From positions 1 to 44,774 of the forward strand of contig JASJDI010000019.1 in NCBI GenBank assembly GCA_030065155.1: DNA of 44,774 nucleotides, written 5' to 3'. The position numbers and the translations under genes were made by a program. The stretch comes from Xenococcaceae cyanobacterium MO_188.B29 (GTDB lineage Bacteria; Cyanobacteriota; Cyanobacteriia; Cyanobacteriales; Xenococcaceae). Shown in pieces: positions 40,652 to 44,774 of this stretch; the first letter of the stretch is position 1, and each line of letters starts with the position of its first letter. Under the pieces are notes generated by a model, which saw only the letters and a program-made list of their open reading frames with translations, ran no database searches and was not told where the DNA came from.

Positions 40652-42559
40652 ATGTTGAATAAAATTTCTGAAAAACAAATGCATCGTGTTAGGTGGCTAC
40701 TAACAATTAGTTGGCTGCTCCTAATTGTGATGTTTGTATACGATCCCATCTCTCCTTGGTTAACTGAACCCCACAATACCCTCAGTCCCTTCCGAGAAGA
40801 CCCCAATATCTGTATTAAATTACAGGGAGTATGTCTAGAAGCCAAACCTCATTCGATCGCTGCACAGATATTTTGGTCAATGATAGTTCCCCTCTCACTT
40901 ATTATTTTGTTAGTTTTTGGACATGAGTTGTGGCGACGAATTTGTCCTCTATCTTTTGTTTCTCAACTTCCCCGCGCTTTAAAAATTCAAAGAAAACAGC
41001 AAAGAGTTGATCCCCACACAGGCAAAGTTAGCTACAGATTAGCGAAAGTACCTAAGAATTCTTGGTTAGCTCGCAACTATTTATATCTTCAGTTTGGATT
41101 ACTTTATCTAGGTCTATGTACTCGCATACTATTTATTAACACGGGGGGTTGGCTCTTAGCTCTTTTCCTTCTCCTGACTATTGGGTTAGCAATATTAGTT
41201 GGCTATTTGTATGAGGGCAAAACCTGGTGTAACTATTTTTGTCCTATGGCACCAGTGCAAAAAATTTATGCTGAACCCAGAGGACTACTTACCAGTACTG
41301 CCCACGAAAATCCTCATAAAACTATTACTCAATCCATGTGTCGTGTTATCGATGCTGACGGGAAAGAACAAAGTGCCTGTGTTGCTTGTCAAACTCCTTG
41401 TATTGATATTGATGCGGAAAGAACCTATTGGGATGGAATCAAAAAACCAGACCGCAAGCTAATCTACTATGGTTATATTGGCTTAGTTTTTAGCTTTTAT
41501 TTTTACTACTATCTGTATGCAGGTAACTGGGATTACTATTTTTCTGGAGCTTGGACTCATGAAGAAAATCTGCTCAGTACCCTATTTAATCCTGGTTTTT
41601 ATATCTTTGACACTCCCATTCCTATTCCCAAGTTAGTAGCTGTTCCCCTCACTCTGGGTTTTTTCACTTGGGCTAGTTATTGGCTTGGTCTAAAATTGGA
41701 AAAAGCATACAAGGTTTATCTGCGGAACAAAAATCGAGATATTTCCCCAGAAATAATTCAACACCAGTTATTTACCTTCTGCACTTTCTTTGTCTTTAAT
41801 CTCATTTTTTTATGGGGTGGTTTTTGGTGGGGTAGTAGTACTTCTACTCTGAACTTAATGCCTCTATCAGTACAGTTTTTGTTTAGTATATTTATTGTTT
41901 TTGTTAGTACTCTGTGGTTATATCGAACCTGGGGACGTAGTCCAGAACTTTATTTCCGAGAGTGTCTTACTATTCGTCTTCGTAAGCAACTGAGTAAACT
42001 TGATTTAGATATTACCCAATTTTTAGAAGGAAAATCCTTGGAAAAACTCAACTCTAATGAAGTTTACGTTCTCGCTAAGATTCTCCCTAGTTTTACCCAC
42101 GAAAAACGAATTCAAGCCTATAAAGGGGTGTTAAAAGAGTCGCTAGAAGAAGGTCATGTCAATTCTGCTAGTAGCCTAGAAATATTACAACAAATGCGTA
42201 TGGAGTTGGATATAAGCGATCGCGATCACCAAGAAATATTAACAGAACTAGGGATCGAAAACCCCAGTTTGTTCGATCCTAACCAGCAAAGAACCCGCGA
42301 AGATTTTGCTCGCTTACAAGGTTTCCGTAACCGAATTAAGGGATTAGTCAAACGTAGACATCGTCGTACCGCTAAAGGTTTAGGAAAAGAACTACTACAA
42401 GTCGTCAGACACAAAAAATCTATGGCTGATGTCTTTACCGAAGAGAGACAAGCAATAAAATCTTTGAGTCTTGAATACTCTGTTACTCCTGCAGAAAAAG
42501 CAGAAATTTTAGCCGAACTGGAAAAGACAACAGAATTAACTAATCAAGATAAAAAATAA
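40652..42559 (+). CDS. Polytopic 4Fe-4S membrane protein (NapH/CcoG-like) with C-terminal cytosolic domain
   Basis: 635 residues. Membrane helices surround Cys motifs typical of Fe-S membrane electron-transfer proteins: ELWRRICPLSFVSQLPRALK, KTWCNYFCPMAPVQKIYAEP, then a soluble loop with MCRV and ACVACQTPC (C-x2-C-x3-C) suited to a 4Fe-4S cluster. Further helices run to about residue 425. The last ~200 residues are cytosolic, charged and helical (KLDLDITQFLEGKSLEKLN; KGLVKRRHRRTAKGLGKELL) and match no domain I know. NapH, CcoG and RdxA pass electrons through such clusters. With the preceding receiver-flavoprotein on the same strand, a redox chain from NAD(P)H through flavin to a membrane Fe-S centre can be proposed (inference). 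Confidence 0.85.
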   Translation: MLNKISEKQMHRVRWLLTISWLLLIVMFVYDPISPWLTEPHNTLSPFREDPNICIKLQGVCLEAKPHSIAAQIFWSMIVPLSLIILLVFGHELWRRICPLSFVSQLPRALKIQRKQQRVDPHTGKVSYRLAKVPKNSWLARNYLYLQFGLLYLGLCTRILFINTGGWLLALFLLLTIGLAILVGYLYEGKTWCNYFCPMAPVQKIYAEPRGLLTSTAHENPHKTITQSMCRVIDADGKEQSACVACQTPCIDIDAERTYWDGIKKPDRKLIYYGYIGLVFSFYFYYYLYAGNWDYYFSGAWTHEENLLSTLFNPGFYIFDTPIPIPKLVAVPLTLGFFTWASYWLGLKLEKAYKVYLRNKNRDISPEIIQHQLFTFCTFFVFNLIFLWGGFWWGSSTSTLNLMPLSVQFLFSIFIVFVSTLWLYRTWGRSPELYFRECLTIRLRKQLSKLDLDITQFLEGKSLEKLNSNEVYVLAKILPSFTHEKRIQAYKGVLKESLEEGHVNSASSLEILQQMRMELDISDRDHQEILTELGIENPSLFDPNQQRTREDFARLQGFRNRIKGLVKRRHRRTAKGLGKELLQVVRHKKSMADVFTEERQAIKSLSLEYSVTPAEKAEILAELEKTTELTNQDKK

Positions 42560-43012
42560 GTTATATTCCCAACACTATATGTAGTCGACAGGTAATATTT
42601 TTCTTTAACTTGTCACCAATACTTTGAAAAATTTATCTGACTTCAAGAGTAAACATACTTGGCCTATCATTTTACCAAACTTTCACGGTAAAATTACTTT
42701 TTTCTGCTTACTATATTTTTTACCTTCGTCATAGTATATTATAAATTAAGATTTTTATTATTTCTTAGTATTTTTTAAATAATTGACATTTCTTCACTAA
42801 CAAAGAATTGAAGAACTAAGGCTTACAGCTATCATGAGCCACCTAAAACTGACAAAAACTAGAATTATAACCATTTAAGTTGCATAAATAGGGATCTAAT
42901 AGCCGAAAGCTAAAAAATACTATTTATTACTTTCTAAATAGTGATAAAACCCCAAACAATAAAAGTTGATTGATTTTATCACCGTTCAATTGTTCTAATT
43001 TCGTTTAAATCA
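42560..43012. other. AT-rich 450-bp spacer without recognised gene
   Basis: No convincing open frame, repeat or structured RNA was recognised. It should contain the promoter of the response-regulator gene at 43013. Confidence 0.6.
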
Positions 43013-43687
43013 ATGATTAGTATTCTTATAGTTGACGATCAACAAACTATTCGCGAGCTATTAAAGGTAAACTTAGAGCAGCACAGAGATCTACAAATAG
43101 TAGGATCTGCTGTTAATGGCAAAGATGCGATTAAACAAGTACAAACCCTAAATCCCGACATAGTACTCATGGATATTAATATGCCTATTATGAATGGGTT
43201 AAGGGCTACAAAAGTAATCAGTAAAAAATTTACCGATACTAAAGTCATAGTATTTACTACAAGTGACAACGATAAGTATCTTAATTTTGCTTTAGATGTA
43301 GGTGCGAAGGGTTACTTACTCAAAAACACTTCCAATGAAGAAATCGTAAAAGCAATTTACCATGCTCAAAAAGGATATTTTTATCTAGAAAACAAACTAG
43401 TAGAAAAATACTTATCTAAGTTAGCGAAGGTGGAGTCCGATCTCAGTAATAGTTTTGGGTTAAAACAGCTAATCACAAATCAAGCCCAAATAATAGATGA
43501 AAAGCTAGATAGAAGTAGATTCTTTGCAGAATTACAAGAAAGTAAATTTAACTTCAGAGATGTAAATAATCGTATTCGTAATCTAGAAAAGTTAATTTTA
43601 TCTATCAAGAAAACTTTAAATGTATTGATAATATCTTTTACATTTACTTTACTATTTGTTTTCGGATTAATTGCCACTAGACCATAA
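43013..43687 (+). CDS. Response regulator with C-terminal coiled coil and membrane anchor
   Basis: 224 residues. A NarL-type receiver occupies residues 1-125: D8-D9 acidic pair, phospho-acceptor D54 (VLMDINMPIMNGLRAT), FTTSDN and the conserved Lys in GAKGYLLKNTS. Where a LuxR-type helix-turn-helix would follow, there is instead a coiled-coil segment of about 60-70 residues and one hydrophobic helix (LNVLIISFTFTLLFVFGLIA, about 202-221). The protein is therefore likely held at the membrane by its C-terminus, with the receiver in the cytosol, and cannot bind DNA as NarL does. It may work through protein contacts. No histidine kinase is adjacent; the upstream Fe-S protein is 450 bp away. Confidence 0.9.
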   Translation: MISILIVDDQQTIRELLKVNLEQHRDLQIVGSAVNGKDAIKQVQTLNPDIVLMDINMPIMNGLRATKVISKKFTDTKVIVFTTSDNDKYLNFALDVGAKGYLLKNTSNEEIVKAIYHAQKGYFYLENKLVEKYLSKLAKVESDLSNSFGLKQLITNQAQIIDEKLDRSRFFAELQESKFNFRDVNNRIRNLEKLILSIKKTLNVLIISFTFTLLFVFGLIATRP

Positions 43688-43772
43688 GCTGCTGGCAGAT
43701 ATCATTTTCTAGTTAAGATTCAAATTGTAGGTATCAGGTTTTTGATTAACCTAATACCTAACTCCTTTATTT

Positions 43773-44525
43773 CTAAGAAACTTTTCGACCGAAGCGACGA
43801 TCGCGTTTCTGATAAGATTCTAGAGCCTGGAGTAACTCTTGCTGATTAAAATCAGGCCAAAGAGTTTCGGTTATATAAATCTCTGTATAAGCCATTTGCC
43901 ATAACAAGAAATTACTCAAGCGCATTTCTCCACTAGTACGAATGAGCAAGTCAGGATCGGGACTATCAGAAGTATACAGATATTCAGATAATAAACTTTC
44001 ATCGATCGCTTCTGGTTTAAGTTCTCCTTGTTCAATTTTTTCGGCTATGCTACGACAAGCTTTAACAATTTCTAGACGGCTACCATAGTTAATCGCCACA
44101 TTAAAATAGACAGCTTGATTATTCTTGGTTGTTTCCATAGCTTGGTACATTGATTGTTGCAAAGATTGAGGAAGAGGAGAGAGATCGCCAATAAAGCGAA
44201 TACATACCCCTTCAGCATTCATCTCTGCTAACTCTTTCCGTAATAATCTTTCAAACAAAGCCATCAAAAAATCTACCTCTGTCAAAGGACGACCCCAATT
44301 TTCGGTAGAAAAAGCGTAGGTGGTAAGAGTTTTGATTCCCCAATTTTTACAGCATCGTAGTATTTCCTTAAGAGTATTAGCTCCTCGTCGATGTCCTTCT
44401 ATTCTGGGTAATCCCTTATTTTTTGCCCAGCGACCATTCCCATCCATAATGATGGCTATATGCTGGGGTAATTTTGTTAAATCTTTGATAGGAGTAGATA
44501 TGGTAGATATTAATTGCGCGGTCAT
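43773..44525 (-). CDS. uppS: Isoprenyl transferase (undecaprenyl diphosphate synthase)
   Basis: 250 residues, normal length. It elongates farnesyl diphosphate with isopentenyl units in cis to the C55 carrier lipid for peptidoglycan and glycans. Motifs: [16 protein letters not shown] with the catalytic Asp, [43 protein letters not shown] and [20 protein letters not shown] plus [13 protein letters not shown] at the end. The start at 44525 is well supported. It converges with the response-regulator gene. It stands next to the insertion sequence at the window edge. Confidence 0.96.
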   Translation of the reverse strand: MTAQLISTISTPIKDLTKLPQHIAIIMDGNGRWAKNKGLPRIEGHRRGANTLKEILRCCKNWGIKTLTTYAFSTENWGRPLTEVDFLMALFERLLRKELAEMNAEGVCIRFIGDLSPLPQSLQQSMYQAMETTKNNQAVYFNVAINYGSRLEIVKACRSIAEKIEQGELKPEAIDESLLSEYLYTSDSPDPDLLIRTSGEMRLSNFLLWQMAYTEIYITETLWPDFNQQELLQALESYQKRDRRFGRKVS

Positions 44526-44693
44526 AGAATTTTGCTAGTTAATTATCGGCGGGTTTCAAATGTTGTTTATTGTGACTCAATAGTTATTTCTGTAGGTGAA
44601 AAATTCGATAGGAAAAGCTTCAAGTCTAAGAATCAATTGTATTGTTCCCCAAAAACTATGCTGAATTAAAATCAGACTCATCAAAAACTTGTA

Positions 44694-44774
44694 AGAGGAT
44701 GTCTGAAAAGTATGAGATTATGCCAGTCTTCTTAACATAAGACGAATCATAGCAACTCGAATCATAGTTTCAGA
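44694..44774 (-). mobile_element. Right-edge insertion sequence (IS5-like), partial
   Basis: The element end is inferred from the sequence AGAGGATGTCTGAAAAGT next to the stop of the transposase fragment. The other end lies beyond the window. Confidence 0.5.
44718..44774 (-). CDS. Transposase, C-terminal end only (runs off the window)
   Basis: On the minus strand the last 18 codons read SETMIRVAMIRLMLRRLA and then TAA. This ending is typical for cyanobacterial IS5/IS4-type DDE transposases, whose last helix is '…IRLMLRRLA'. About 20 bp further, AGGATGTCTGAAAAGT looks like the terminal inverted repeat of such an element (near 44696-44711). Only the end is visible, so whether the copy is intact is unknown. 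Confidence 0.6.
   Translation of the reverse strand, partial: SETMIRVAMIRLMLRRLA

Noticed and set aside
1-44774. CRISPR array, tRNA, rRNA or tmRNA genes
   Set aside because: No regularly spaced repeats with unique spacers and no recognisable RNA gene were found by eye. A covariance-model search would settle small RNAs.

Overview
The window looks like cyanobacterial chromosome. The octamer GCGATCGC (HIP1) recurs throughout, inside and outside genes. Base composition is AT-rich, short tandem 7-8 bp repeats lie between genes, and the gene content is typically cyanobacterial: an NTRC-type thioredoxin reductase/thioredoxin fusion, a RecG with an N-terminal extension, a sugar nucleotidyltransferase/phosphomutase fusion, DUF2470, Uma2, and GAF domains of the phytochrome/cyanobacteriochrome kind. 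A pleurocapsalean or chroococcalean cyanobacterium is plausible, but this is inference and species level cannot be read from the sequence.

Layout. 1-7000 (mostly +): the end of a cohesin/dockerin secreted protein, an SLC13-type transporter, recG, NTRC and a MerR regulator. 7000-9120: a secreted protein of unknown function and a decayed insertion sequence. 9170-18710 (all -): Ppx/GppA, endonuclease V, a small membrane protein, an ECF sigma factor fused to ankyrin repeats, a PEP-CTERM alpha/beta hydrolase, SSB and an 842-residue nucleotidyltransferase/phosphomutase fusion. 18960-23470 (+): small genes, cobK, a broken GNAT gene, DUF2470, Uma2, acylphosphatase, a tiny membrane peptide and purB. 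23640-37210 is the signalling-rich part: a membrane-anchored PstS-like binding protein, a DegT aminotransferase, a ROCO-type LRR GTPase, and two giant multi-GAF proteins (five and four GAF modules) on either side of a second PstS-like protein. 37260-37770 is a GC-rich cluster of palindromes with no credible gene. 38160-43690 (+): a receiver/glutaredoxin-like/thioredoxin-reductase-like fusion, a polytopic 4Fe-4S membrane protein and a membrane-tethered response regulator. 43770-44525 (-) is uppS, and the right edge enters another insertion sequence.

How the genes may work together. A theme of uncoupled or degenerate signalling runs through the accessory part. The multi-GAF proteins keep the Cys-containing motifs of cyanobacteriochromes (DPCF and a second Cys) but have Tyr after the second Cys where bilin-binding members have His. 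They end in MCP-like coiled coils whose CheA/CheW-binding tip has decayed. The flanking binding proteins have lost a ligand-binding residue of PstS. The ROCO GTPase has an altered switch motif. The receiver-reductase fusion has lost the redox Cys pairs in both of its redox modules. One response regulator carries a transmembrane helix instead of a DNA-binding domain. I consider the GAF/PstS-like/GAF cassette (23.6-37.2 kb) and the sigma-ankyrin fusion the best candidates for undescribed systems. A 37-bp hairpin element, found with two different but self-complementary stems and once cleanly inserted in a transposase gene, is the best non-coding candidate. No rRNA or tRNA gene and no CRISPR array was recognised.
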